A stretch of DNA of 64,000 bases. Origin: Planctomycetaceae bacterium (lineage in GTDB: Bacteria; Planctomycetota; Planctomycetia; Pirellulales; Pirellulaceae). Below are positions 35,253 to 43,456 of this stretch, piece after piece. Location: the NCBI GenBank assembly GCA_002723275.1, contig PBNZ01000043.1, positions 31,093-95,092 of the forward strand. Reading direction: 5' to 3'. Positions within the stretch are counted from its first letter, which is position 1. Each line of letters starts with the position of its first letter. The notes under the pieces are model-generated. The model saw nothing but the letters and a program-made list of their open reading frames with translations, was not told the DNA's origin and did no database searches. Made by a program: the position numbers and the translations under genes.

Positions 35253-35795
35253 GTGAATTCAACCAATCCCTACCGCAGCCCGAATCTTGATAGCGACGAC
35301 ACCGCATCGCCGCCTTCTCGCACGTCATTGATTTGGACGGGATTATTTGGAGGGGTTTTAATCGGTGCCACGTACGGCGCTGCCGGCGGTGGGCTATATG
35401 GCTTAATCGTGGGCCTGATCTTGATCAACGGATTTTCAGAATTCACCGTCGGATTCGTGATCCTACTCACCATTTCCGGAGCCATCATTGGAACGATTTG
35501 GGCAGCCATCTTGGGGGCACTCTTTGGAATGCCGATCGGCTGGTTGGCTAATCGTCTGGCCGCCGATCGCATGCAGCATTTTCCGATCATCTCTGCGCTA
35601 TTGAGTGCCCTTTCTGGATTAGCGTTGACCGCATTGGTCATTGAAACCTTCAAATGGACAAGCGGCTCAGGCGAATTCAATCTCTTCCAGGCGCTCGCCC
35701 TGGCGTTGACGACCGTCGCGGGAGGATGGAGCGGACTGGTCCTCGGACGTAGTTTGAAAAACATCCGACAGGAGAGTTCAGAATCTCCTCTGTAG
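35253..35795 (+). CDS. Glycine-rich membrane protein with NPYRSP leader
   Basis: A 180-residue inner-membrane protein with four predicted helices at about residues 28-52, 55-75, 80-105 and 115-138, plus a fifth near 145-165. The N-terminus MNSTNPYRSPNLD is a cytoplasmic tag of the NPYxSP type seen on many small planctomycete membrane proteins. The first helices are glycine-rich zippers (GGVLIGATYGAAGGGLYGLI). The start is GTG 35253 with a weak AGATAGG two bases away. No function is known. It follows the ACT gene by 39 bases and ends 6 bases from the convergent TPR-gene stop. Confidence 0.7.
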   Translation: MNSTNPYRSPNLDSDDTASPPSRTSLIWTGLFGGVLIGATYGAAGGGLYGLIVGLILINGFSEFTVGFVILLTISGAIIGTIWAAILGALFGMPIGWLANRLAADRMQHFPIISALLSALSGLALTALVIETFKWTSGSGEFNLFQALALALTTVAGGWSGLVLGRSLKNIRQESSESPL

Positions 35796-35800
35796 GTCAC

Positions 35801-37594
35801 TTATTCCGCGCGTTGTCGGTGGTGACCTGCTTGTTCAGCGAATCCAAGCTGCTCATAAGCGTCGGCCAGCGTGGCATGAATATCAGGCCGATCTCCGAAA
35901 CCATTCAGAGCGAAAATCAGATCATCAATCGCGTCTTGCGTCTGGCCAAGACGCAGTCGGATTTGCCCACGTGTCTCGCGAAAGGCCGGTTCCATCGGAC
36001 GTTGGGCAATCGCTCGATCGATCAAATCCAAAGCGCGTGCATGGTGTTCAGACGCATGGTGTTCAGAATCGAGCTGTGACAAAACATAGGCGAGGTTGTT
36101 GAGCGTCGAAGGATTTTCGGGCATTAAATCCAGTGCACGTTCCAGGTACTGTTGAGCTTGCTGAAGCTCGCCCTGAGCTCCAACCAACGGCCCCATAATG
36201 CTGAACAATTGGGGAGGAGGATCATTGGCTTCAAGTAAGTCATTCACAGCTGCGGTTGCTGCTAAGCCAATGGAGCCATCACGTCGCGTGAGTTTTGCGA
36301 GACGGAGCAGAGGCAAAATCGAATCGGGTTTCAGCCGATGTGCCATGAGCAGATAATCGCAGGCTTGCTGGCCCTGATCCGTTCGTGTCACCGCCATAAA
36401 TTCCGCTCGATCCAAACATGCCTGGAACAGCTCCTTCGATAGATCCTCATGCTCGGGAAAAATCTCATGGCCAGTCTGTAGAGTCTTAAGAGTCGCTTGT
36501 GTATCCCCCAGATTGCGATGCGCCAGGGCCAGCCCGAGGTAATCTGTGGGATCAGGGAGAGGTGCTTGACTCGCAAGATTCTCAAGTCGTTGAATGACTC
36601 GTTCGAGTTCTCGTTGTGCCTCATTCCAACGTCCCTGCCTTGCATAAACGCTGGCCAGATTCAATCCTTGTTCCGGGCGCAGACGCACGACCGACTGCAA
36701 CTCGGCAATGGCTTGATCGAAACGCCCACTGCGACGATAGAGTCGAGCCATCATCGTTCTTGCGTCGAGATTATTGGGTTCTAGTCGCATCGCGTGCTCA
36801 AGATGGCGCCGCACCAGTTCCATCGAAACGGAACTGGCATCCGGATCTTGATTGAGATACCACTGTGCCATCCACAGATGGGCTGGAACAAATACCGCGC
36901 GATCATCTGGAGCCAGTGTTTTCATTTTTGCCAGTGCACTGGCAACATCACCAGCCTCATACATCTTCACTGCTGACTGAAATTCGACACCATCGTTGAC
37001 GGCACCGAGTTGATTCAACTTTCGATAGAAGAGTGCCGCCGACTCAAGTTCATTCGCAGACAATGCCTCCGATACAGCAGCACGATAGTGTCGAGCGGTG
37101 GCGACGGGAGTTCGCAACGGAATTTGGACCAGAAAATAGATGATCGGTACAGCGATCAAAATGGCAGGCAGCCCCCCTAACAACATCTTGTAATGCCTGG
37201 TCTGAAACCAGCGTCCCAAGAATTCGAACAACGTTAAAAAACACCGACCGAAAAAGAACGGTATTCCCACCAGCAGGCGTCGCACCGGACGTGGTGTCAG
37301 AGCAGCAGCAACCCGTGCAGTCTTCTCACCGACCCGCAACAAGCTTGCGAAAACACCGACCTCCAACCGCCGCCCGCGTCGGGCCATGACTTTCGCTCGT
37401 GATGCGACCTCGGATTCAGTCAAAGAGTTCGTCAGATGACGGTGTGACCGAAACAGGCTGCGCCGAATCTCTCGAGAGACCTGCTGAACCAGCTCGGCAA
37501 CATACCTGACACCGCGCAGGTTTTGGCACCGGTGGAACAGGCTTCCCACCCAAAGCTGAACTCGACTGAAAAATGATCGTTTAAATCTGGACAT
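35801..37594 (-). CDS. Membrane-anchored TPR-repeat protein
   Basis: A 597-residue protein with one strong transmembrane helix (LPAILIAVPIIYFLVQIPL, about residues 140-160) preceded by a basic, amphipathic cytoplasmic part of about 130 residues (RRLLVGIPFFFGRCFLTLFE may form a second membrane segment). About eight tetratricopeptide units fill residues about 170-590; clear ones read HAMRLEPNNLDARTMMARLY, VVRLRPEQGLNLASVYARQG, ALDLMPENPSTLNNLAYVLS and AIAQRPMEPAFRETRGQIRL. Such proteins scaffold complexes at the membrane; in exopolysaccharide/exosortase loci related TPR proteins (PrsT-like) are common. It lies next to the PEP-CTERM/exosortase region. ATG 37594 is taken rather than the TTG at 37597. 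Confidence 0.85.
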   Translation of the reverse strand: MSRFKRSFFSRVQLWVGSLFHRCQNLRGVRYVAELVQQVSREIRRSLFRSHRHLTNSLTESEVASRAKVMARRGRRLEVGVFASLLRVGEKTARVAAALTPRPVRRLLVGIPFFFGRCFLTLFEFLGRWFQTRHYKMLLGGLPAILIAVPIIYFLVQIPLRTPVATARHYRAAVSEALSANELESAALFYRKLNQLGAVNDGVEFQSAVKMYEAGDVASALAKMKTLAPDDRAVFVPAHLWMAQWYLNQDPDASSVSMELVRRHLEHAMRLEPNNLDARTMMARLYRRSGRFDQAIAELQSVVRLRPEQGLNLASVYARQGRWNEAQRELERVIQRLENLASQAPLPDPTDYLGLALAHRNLGDTQATLKTLQTGHEIFPEHEDLSKELFQACLDRAEFMAVTRTDQGQQACDYLLMAHRLKPDSILPLLRLAKLTRRDGSIGLAATAAVNDLLEANDPPPQLFSIMGPLVGAQGELQQAQQYLERALDLMPENPSTLNNLAYVLSQLDSEHHASEHHARALDLIDRAIAQRPMEPAFRETRGQIRLRLGQTQDAIDDLIFALNGFGDRPDIHATLADAYEQLGFAEQAGHHRQRAE

Positions 37595-37597
37595 CAA

Positions 37598-37967
37598 ATC
37601 GTGGTGGTTACACCAAGGTGCATCGAACTCTCATGATTCTTTGTACTACGCACACAACTCAGGCAGAATCCTCTCGTCACTTCAAGGGCCAAGATAAGGG
37701 ACAAGCGATGCCTTTCCCAGCGATTCGGATACGGATTTCGGTAACTCTCTCTGCAACTCGCCGATCCCGCGTCAGGCAGGCTTCCTGCAGGACGTGCGGT
37801 CGTACCAACCGTTCCATCGCTCATCGCAAATCTCCCGGCCTGCGAGGTCGATGTCGGTGCGGGATCCGCCCCCGCGCCGACTTTTCCAAATGGCAAACGC
37901 GGCACCCAATTCGTCGCGCCTCTCTCTAATCTATTCAACGTCACCAAAAATGTCGAAGGAGCGCAAA
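37598..37967. other. Divergent intergenic region between TPR and PEP-CTERM genes
   Basis: The region should hold promoters for both flanking genes. No good -35/-10 pair, palindrome or small gene was found; a frame continuing upstream of 37968 (to 37794) has no family features. Confidence 0.35.
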
Positions 37968-38744
37968 ATGTTCTATTCCCCGCTTTGGTTCTCCCGTGTA
38001 TCGGAAAGTTTGCCTCAGTCATTCGAGCAACCGACGTGGCTGCCAAAGCTAAAATCGGCGTTAATCCCTCGCGCAGCCGCCTGGAAAAATCACGGATTAG
38101 CCAGTGCCAGCCTGTTGCTCATCTCATTCGTTACAACGACGGTCACCGGCGAGGTCATTGTGGGATACGAGGCGTTGAATTCTCCGGATGAATCGGCCGT
38201 CAGTGATGTGATGGAAAATGTCATGGCTTTCGAGCTCTCACGAGGTCTCGGATTAATGACCGGCAGTGGCTCAACCTTTAACTCAGCTGGCTGGAATGAA
38301 GAATCCAATGACTACCTGGAATGGGGCTGGAGCTCTTCAGATCCACTCGACTTAACCGACCTTGACCTTCGCTATGATCGCTCCAACTCAGGACCGGCAG
38401 AAATCGAGATATTGCTGGCGGTCAACGATGGTAATTTTGAATCGATTTTTGTCGACTCTGATGTATCCGTCGCGGGAGAGGACAATCTCGACATCGATCT
38501 GTCGGCCTTCAGCAACGTCACGTCGGCAACGTTCCGACTGTTGGGCGCCCATGCGGATGCATTTACCGGAACGTTCGATATCGAACCGATGACGGATGTC
38601 AGCCCGCCTCGTGGCATCGTCGTGAACGGGATCACGGCCGTTCCTGAACCGGAGGGCTTAACATTGGTGCTAATCGCCAGTCTTTCAGGTGTGTTCCTGT
38701 TTGCAGAGGCGAGGAGAAGGAGTTCAATTCCCCGTGCCGTGTGA
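37968..38744 (+). CDS. PEP-CTERM sorting-domain protein
   Basis: A 258-residue predicted exported protein. ATG 37968 has GAAGGAG six bases upstream, which is far better than the in-frame start 174 bases earlier. After a long basic N-region a signal-type helix (LASASLLLISFVTTTVTG, about residues 42-60) is followed by a beta-rich domain of unknown family (about 61-225). The C-terminus is a classic PEP-CTERM tag: AVPEPEGLTLVLIASLSGVF, then a cluster of arginines (EARRRSS). Exosortases recognise the PEP motif, cleave near it and pass the protein to the cell surface. An exosortase gene (XrtU type) sits 1.6 kb away. A DUF-like or lectin-like role for the main domain cannot be assigned. Confidence 0.88.
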   Translation: MFYSPLWFSRVSESLPQSFEQPTWLPKLKSALIPRAAAWKNHGLASASLLLISFVTTTVTGEVIVGYEALNSPDESAVSDVMENVMAFELSRGLGLMTGSGSTFNSAGWNEESNDYLEWGWSSSDPLDLTDLDLRYDRSNSGPAEIEILLAVNDGNFESIFVDSDVSVAGEDNLDIDLSAFSNVTSATFRLLGAHADAFTGTFDIEPMTDVSPPRGIVVNGITAVPEPEGLTLVLIASLSGVFLFAEARRRSSIPRAV

Positions 38745-39003
38745 GGACGAGCGTCGACGTGTCGAGCGTGGTAACGGAGACCATTCACGATGCGTCCGCT
38801 CGTTCTCTTTTTCCTCTTGGTACCTCGAAGAGGCAGATCCGTTTCCAAGAATTCAAAAGGGCCAAACTCCGTGGGGTGTCAGGCACGACCTCTTCCCGTC
38901 TGGGAAGAGGTTCAATAGCGGGAGCAAGCCGTTTGCAAAGGAAAACCTGATGATAGCCTGGTGCCCGTTTGTCGACCCGTTAACCAATCTCAGGAACAAC
39001 AAC

Positions 39004-40038
39004 TCAGCCATCAAGATCGGCGCGAACCATCATCGAAACAAGCTCAGGAAAACTGACGGTCGGCTTCCAACCAAGTTCATTCCGGGCTTTGGTGGCATCC
39101 CCCAACAACAGGTCGACCTCTGCAGGTCGAAAGAACCGAGAATCGATTTCGATCAATACTTCTCCGTTGGGACCAATCCCCTGTTCATCCATACCTTCAC
39201 CACGCCAGGAAATAGGCCTGTCGATCTCCGCGAAGGCAAGCTCACAAAATTCGCGAACCGAATGGGTCTCGCCCGTTGCAATCACAAAATCGTCAGGTTT
39301 CTCAGCCTGAAGAATTCGCCACATGGCGTCAACATAATCGCCGGCAAACCCCCAGTCGCGTTGAGCGTCGAGATTTCCTAGCAACAACACGTCGCTTTCA
39401 CCACGTGCGGCTGCGGCAACACCTCGAGTAATCTTGCGCGTCACGAATGTATCACCACGTCGAGGCGATTCGTGATTAAAGAAGATGCCGTTGGAGGCAA
39501 ACATTCCATAGGACTCACGATAGTTCTTCGTGATGTTACAAGCAAAAACCTTGGCACAAGCATAGGGACTGCGAGGATAGAATCTAGTCAGTTCGTTTTG
39601 CGGAGTTTCTGCAACCTTTCCAAATTGTTCGGACGATCCAGCATGAAAGAAACTCGCTTCGGATCCGACATCTCTCATCGCCTGCAACAAGCGTAAAGTT
39701 CCCAACCCGGTCACGTCACAAGTGTATTCAGGAACTTCGAAGGAAACCTTGACGTGAGATTGGGAAGCCAGCGCATAAATCTCATCCGGCTTCGCCTCCT
39801 CGATCACGGCCTGAATCGACCCCACGTCGGTGATGTCACCGTGTCTCAGATGAAGTCGCGGAAAATCCGGGTGTATTCTTTGCCGCAAATGAGCGATCCG
39901 CTGGAGATTTGTCGTTGAGGAACGACGCAACATCCCCCAAACTTCGTAACCCTTGCCCAGCAACAATTCAGCCAGGTAGGATCCGTCTTGTCCCGTGATG
40001 CCGGTAATCAGGGCTCGCTTGGTAGGTGAATCGGCCAT
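39004..40038 (-). CDS. gmd: GDP-mannose 4,6-dehydratase
   Basis: Converts GDP-D-mannose to GDP-4-keto-6-deoxy-D-mannose, the precursor of GDP-fucose, rhamnose or perosamine. The 344-residue extended SDR fold shows [20 protein letters not shown] (NADP site, residues 9-28), [13 protein letters not shown], the dehydratase signature [35 protein letters not shown] with the catalytic Ser/Glu, [13 protein letters not shown] (Tyr/Lys) and [19 protein letters not shown]. No GDP-fucose synthase (fcl/wcaG) is beside it. Same strand as the exosortase gene but 286 bases apart, so it is a likely second unit of the polysaccharide locus. Confidence 0.95.
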   Translation of the reverse strand: MADSPTKRALITGITGQDGSYLAELLLGKGYEVWGMLRRSSTTNLQRIAHLRQRIHPDFPRLHLRHGDITDVGSIQAVIEEAKPDEIYALASQSHVKVSFEVPEYTCDVTGLGTLRLLQAMRDVGSEASFFHAGSSEQFGKVAETPQNELTRFYPRSPYACAKVFACNITKNYRESYGMFASNGIFFNHESPRRGDTFVTRKITRGVAAAARGESDVLLLGNLDAQRDWGFAGDYVDAMWRILQAEKPDDFVIATGETHSVREFCELAFAEIDRPISWRGEGMDEQGIGPNGEVLIEIDSRFFRPAEVDLLLGDATKARNELGWKPTVSFPELVSMMVRADLDG

Positions 40039-40324
40039 TCTAAAGGTGTGCTCTGTTTCAACTCGAAAACCGCTCGCAATGCGGCGGCAAATCAGCGTCG
40101 TTCATGAAAACGAATTCAATTGAATATGAATATCAGATTAAACCCGTTTCGGAAACGTGGGAGCGACCATCTTGCGTCAATTCCGGCCAAGATTCCCGAG
40201 CATTCACTGTCCTGAAAACATCTGGAAAGACGAAAAGTCAATCATTTCGCCAATCCCCAGCAACCATGTGGAAAGTACGGACTCCAACGTTACTTGAGTT
40301 ACAGACTAACCAATCACCCTGTCT

Positions 40325-42028
40325 TTAGTACGATTGAAATCGAGCACGAAAACGCTCACGGACAACGAGAAGCAGATCGTCGGCCATCTCTTCATTCTGC
40401 TCAGTCAGCGGTTGGTCATTCGAAACCCAGACCTGCACCTGGAAGACTCGGCTGGAAACTGTCTTCAACATACGCCGGCGCAATCTTCGCCATGGTCGCC
40501 AAAAAATCAGATCGTTGGGTGGGGAGAGACTGTCTCCATCAGCGTTGAAATTACTAAACGCGACATAACCAAATTCATGATTTCGTTTAAATCCTCCCGT
40601 CACGATCGGCCACTCAACATCCTCGGCAACCGACGGGAATCGCGCATTGCGTTTTTGCAAGTTCCATCCGGTATTCTTGTAGCAGACACATAATTCGTGC
40701 CATCCACCCGAGAAGGGAAAGTCAATCGAGACGAAGTATTTCAATCCGCTGTCAGGATCAGTGTACTGATAAACCTTTGAATACTCGCCAAGTTCATGTT
40801 GTGCCGGCCGATGCATTTGCTCGAAGTCGGTTAGGACGAGCCCATTTAACTGGACGGGTAAGAAATCCTCGCCAAAACTATTCGCTGTCTGCATTGAGCC
40901 CACTGCTGTTTGCGTTGCAAAAAAGATTGGCACGACAGAAATCGCACCCATCATGGCAAAGGTAACCGGAAGTCCAAGGCGGCGTTGACCAAAGCGAGTT
41001 TTTGACGGAAGTGATTTTGTCATAGATGACTGAGATATCCTAGTCGACGGATGGGATGGATCCCCAAAACGAATCACTACATTCCACAGAGCCACCAGTC
41101 GGTTAACCTCATTCCTGCGTTCCTCCCCGTCGGAAACCGGAATAGGATTCAACAGAAAGGCGAGTATGCGATCGGTACTGACCAGTGCCACGAATGTCAT
41201 AACGAACAAGAACAATCCCAACATCTCATGGGGGCGTCCGGTCGACAGATCGGCGTTCCACCAGGCATGTGCAATGGCAACCCAACAAATGCGAGCAACG
41301 TTCAACGAAATCGCCCACACGGCACCTGCGGCGATTAGCAGCAATAAATGAATCGGGGAACGGTTGAGCCACACACCGTAAATCGCTCCACAAGCGATAA
41401 CAGCCAAGATGGATACAATGCCGCTACATGCTTCATCAACAAAAAACTGTTGGCCAGGTAATTGCAGAACATTCCCGAACATCAGGTGATCGACACTGAG
41501 CATATCGAGTATCTCGCTGCTGAGATACGAACTAAATATTTGGAGTCGGACAATCACACGCGTGTCGACCCCCAGCGGAAGTGGAATCAGCAGCCACAGC
41601 AAAAACCAGATGCCCCAAAGATTTTTGACATGCCTCACCTGAGCGATTGAGGCGAGTACAGTAGCCAATAAGCAGTTGAGAGAAACGGCTGCTAACCACG
41701 CCGATTGAAACAGGGTCGCCGTTGCCAACAGGATCCAAGCAAGGATGATTCCGTAACGACCCACCAGAGACGTTCCGCGAGTGGGCACCGGAGGATTTCC
41801 CTGTTGAAATCGCGTATACAGCAGGTAGACAAAGGCAGCGATCACAAAAGGAAAATATTGATATTGTTCTTTCGACCAGAGATTCCAAAAGTGCATCAAG
41901 ATCGCAGGCGCATACCCCAACGTGATCAATAACAGACCGATTCGGGAGAAAGGCACCGCGTCTAGAAACGTCGGTGTATCGCTCGGCGGTTGAGTTGTTT
42001 TAGCGACCGTGCCAGCCACGCTGGACAT
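40325..42028 (-). CDS. xrtU: Exosortase with fused EpsI-like domain (XrtU type)
   Basis: A 567-residue inner-membrane enzyme. Eight to ten helices at about residues 25-300 hold the exosortase catalytic triad: Cys in FVDEACSGIVSILAV, Arg in ISLNVARICWV and His in GRPHEMLGLFLF. The C-terminal half, after one further helix (about residue 350), is an EpsI-like periplasmic domain (NGLVLTDFEQMHRP; FPFSGGWHELCVCYKNTGW, the 'WH-x-x-C-Y--GW' pattern). Exosortases process PEP-CTERM proteins for surface display, coupled to exopolysaccharide secretion. The fusion of exosortase and EpsI in one chain is typical of the planctomycete-type exosortase U. It is the last gene of the minus-strand polysaccharide run, 95 bases after the GT4 gene. 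The three PEP-CTERM proteins in the window are natural substrates. Confidence 0.92.
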   Translation of the reverse strand: MSSVAGTVAKTTQPPSDTPTFLDAVPFSRIGLLLITLGYAPAILMHFWNLWSKEQYQYFPFVIAAFVYLLYTRFQQGNPPVPTRGTSLVGRYGIILAWILLATATLFQSAWLAAVSLNCLLATVLASIAQVRHVKNLWGIWFLLWLLIPLPLGVDTRVIVRLQIFSSYLSSEILDMLSVDHLMFGNVLQLPGQQFFVDEACSGIVSILAVIACGAIYGVWLNRSPIHLLLLIAAGAVWAISLNVARICWVAIAHAWWNADLSTGRPHEMLGLFLFVMTFVALVSTDRILAFLLNPIPVSDGEERRNEVNRLVALWNVVIRFGDPSHPSTRISQSSMTKSLPSKTRFGQRRLGLPVTFAMMGAISVVPIFFATQTAVGSMQTANSFGEDFLPVQLNGLVLTDFEQMHRPAQHELGEYSKVYQYTDPDSGLKYFVSIDFPFSGGWHELCVCYKNTGWNLQKRNARFPSVAEDVEWPIVTGGFKRNHEFGYVAFSNFNADGDSLSPPNDLIFWRPWRRLRRRMLKTVSSRVFQVQVWVSNDQPLTEQNEEMADDLLLVVRERFRARFQSY

Positions 42029-42123
42029 TCGGCATTTCCTTTACGCGATGTTGATCTCTACAACGACAAGCCCAGGGGCCTACGCCAAACTCGGCGTTGA
42101 ATTGGCAGTCCTTCAAAATGACT

Positions 42124-43446
42124 TTACGATTCATCGATTGACGGCAACTCGGATTCAACGTGGCGACTGGTGTCGAGGGATTGGGAGCTCTGTGGTTCTC
42201 CGGAATCGATCCCCGCAACACGCTGAAGTAATTCCAAATAATCGCGAGCAAGCACATCACGATTGAATTCAACCGCAACGTACTGTCTCCCGGCCTCACT
42301 CAATTCGGAAGCAATTTCAGGATTGTCCGCAAGCAACTCAACAATTCGCACAAGATCGGCTTCTCTTTCGGGTTTCATCGGCATACCCGCGTGCGCTTCT
42401 TCGACGATCTCATAGGCTTCACCTGCAACCCCCATAATGATTGGTCGTTGCATCGCCATAATTTCAAAAATCTTGGAGGGAATCACCGTTTCAAACAGGT
42501 CACAGGCTTGCAAATGAACAAGCAAAACGTTGGAACTTGCCAGAGCTCGAGGAACATCCGTCTTGGGCAACAGCCCCAAGAAATGAACCCATTCGCTAAC
42601 ACCGAGGTGCTTCGACATCGTTTCGAGTCGTGCGCGACGAGCTCCTTCTCCGATCAAGCAAAAACAAATGTCATTTCTTCCCTTCGCCTTCAAGATTTCC
42701 GCCGCTCGTAAAACGACATCCAGGCCGTGAGCCATCCCGATGGTTCCGATGTAGGAACAGACGAACTTACCGGCCAGATCGTGTTTCTTCAGGAATTCTT
42801 CACTCGGCGCACTCGGACGGTAGCGACTGAGATCGACACCATTGGTAATCACCGAAACCTTTTCTTGGTGACGCCCGCCCATCCGGCCCACGATATGCCG
42901 TCGATAACCTTCACCAACAGTCACGATATGAGTCGCAGCCCGATACATGAGTTGTTCAAGAGTGACAAGAAACCGCAACAACGGCTGGCTGCGCATGGCG
43001 CCAACGGCCGCAATCGAAGCAGGCCATACATCGCGAATCTCCAAAACCACAGGCACGCGGCGAATCAGACCCACAATCACCCCTGCCCAACCACAAAAAA
43101 ACTGAGGCGACGTCGCGACAATGACGTCGGGTTTTCGTCCAAACAATCCCGTCAGGATCGCGAACACCATGTACGTCATGTAATTCAGGGTGCGTCGAAT
43201 CATCCCTGCATTGGCAGCTAGATAAGACCACACCCGAATGACTCGTATACCATCGACAAAATCTTTTTCAGGAATTAATCGGTTGCTGTAACCAGTAAAG
43301 ACGACTCCTGTTGGACAGTTTGGTTGACAGGTAATCACCTTCACTTCATGCCCAGCGCGGCGCCAGCGCACACAGTGCTCGGAAGTGCGACTGGCGGGTG
43401 CATTCACTTCGGGAGGAAAATAATGTGAAAAGAACTGAATACGCAT
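42124..43446 (-). CDS. Group 4 glycosyltransferase (WbuB-like)
   Basis: A 440-residue retaining GT-B glycosyltransferase. The N-terminal acceptor domain begins RIQFFSHYFPPEVNAPASRT, the WbuB-like pattern; a hydrophobic stretch at about residues 85-105 may attach to the membrane. The C-terminal donor domain shows VSVITNGVDLSRYRP, VCSYIGTIGMAHGLDVVL, FCLIGEGARRARL and the E-x7-E region SKIFEIMAMQRPIIMGVAGE. Donor sugar unknown. It follows the fusion gene by 10 bases and precedes the exosortase gene, so it builds the surface polysaccharide of this operon. Confidence 0.92.
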   Translation of the reverse strand: MRIQFFSHYFPPEVNAPASRTSEHCVRWRRAGHEVKVITCQPNCPTGVVFTGYSNRLIPEKDFVDGIRVIRVWSYLAANAGMIRRTLNYMTYMVFAILTGLFGRKPDVIVATSPQFFCGWAGVIVGLIRRVPVVLEIRDVWPASIAAVGAMRSQPLLRFLVTLEQLMYRAATHIVTVGEGYRRHIVGRMGGRHQEKVSVITNGVDLSRYRPSAPSEEFLKKHDLAGKFVCSYIGTIGMAHGLDVVLRAAEILKAKGRNDICFCLIGEGARRARLETMSKHLGVSEWVHFLGLLPKTDVPRALASSNVLLVHLQACDLFETVIPSKIFEIMAMQRPIIMGVAGEAYEIVEEAHAGMPMKPEREADLVRIVELLADNPEIASELSEAGRQYVAVEFNRDVLARDYLELLQRVAGIDSGEPQSSQSLDTSRHVESELPSIDES

Positions 43447-43456
43447 CGCGATTGAA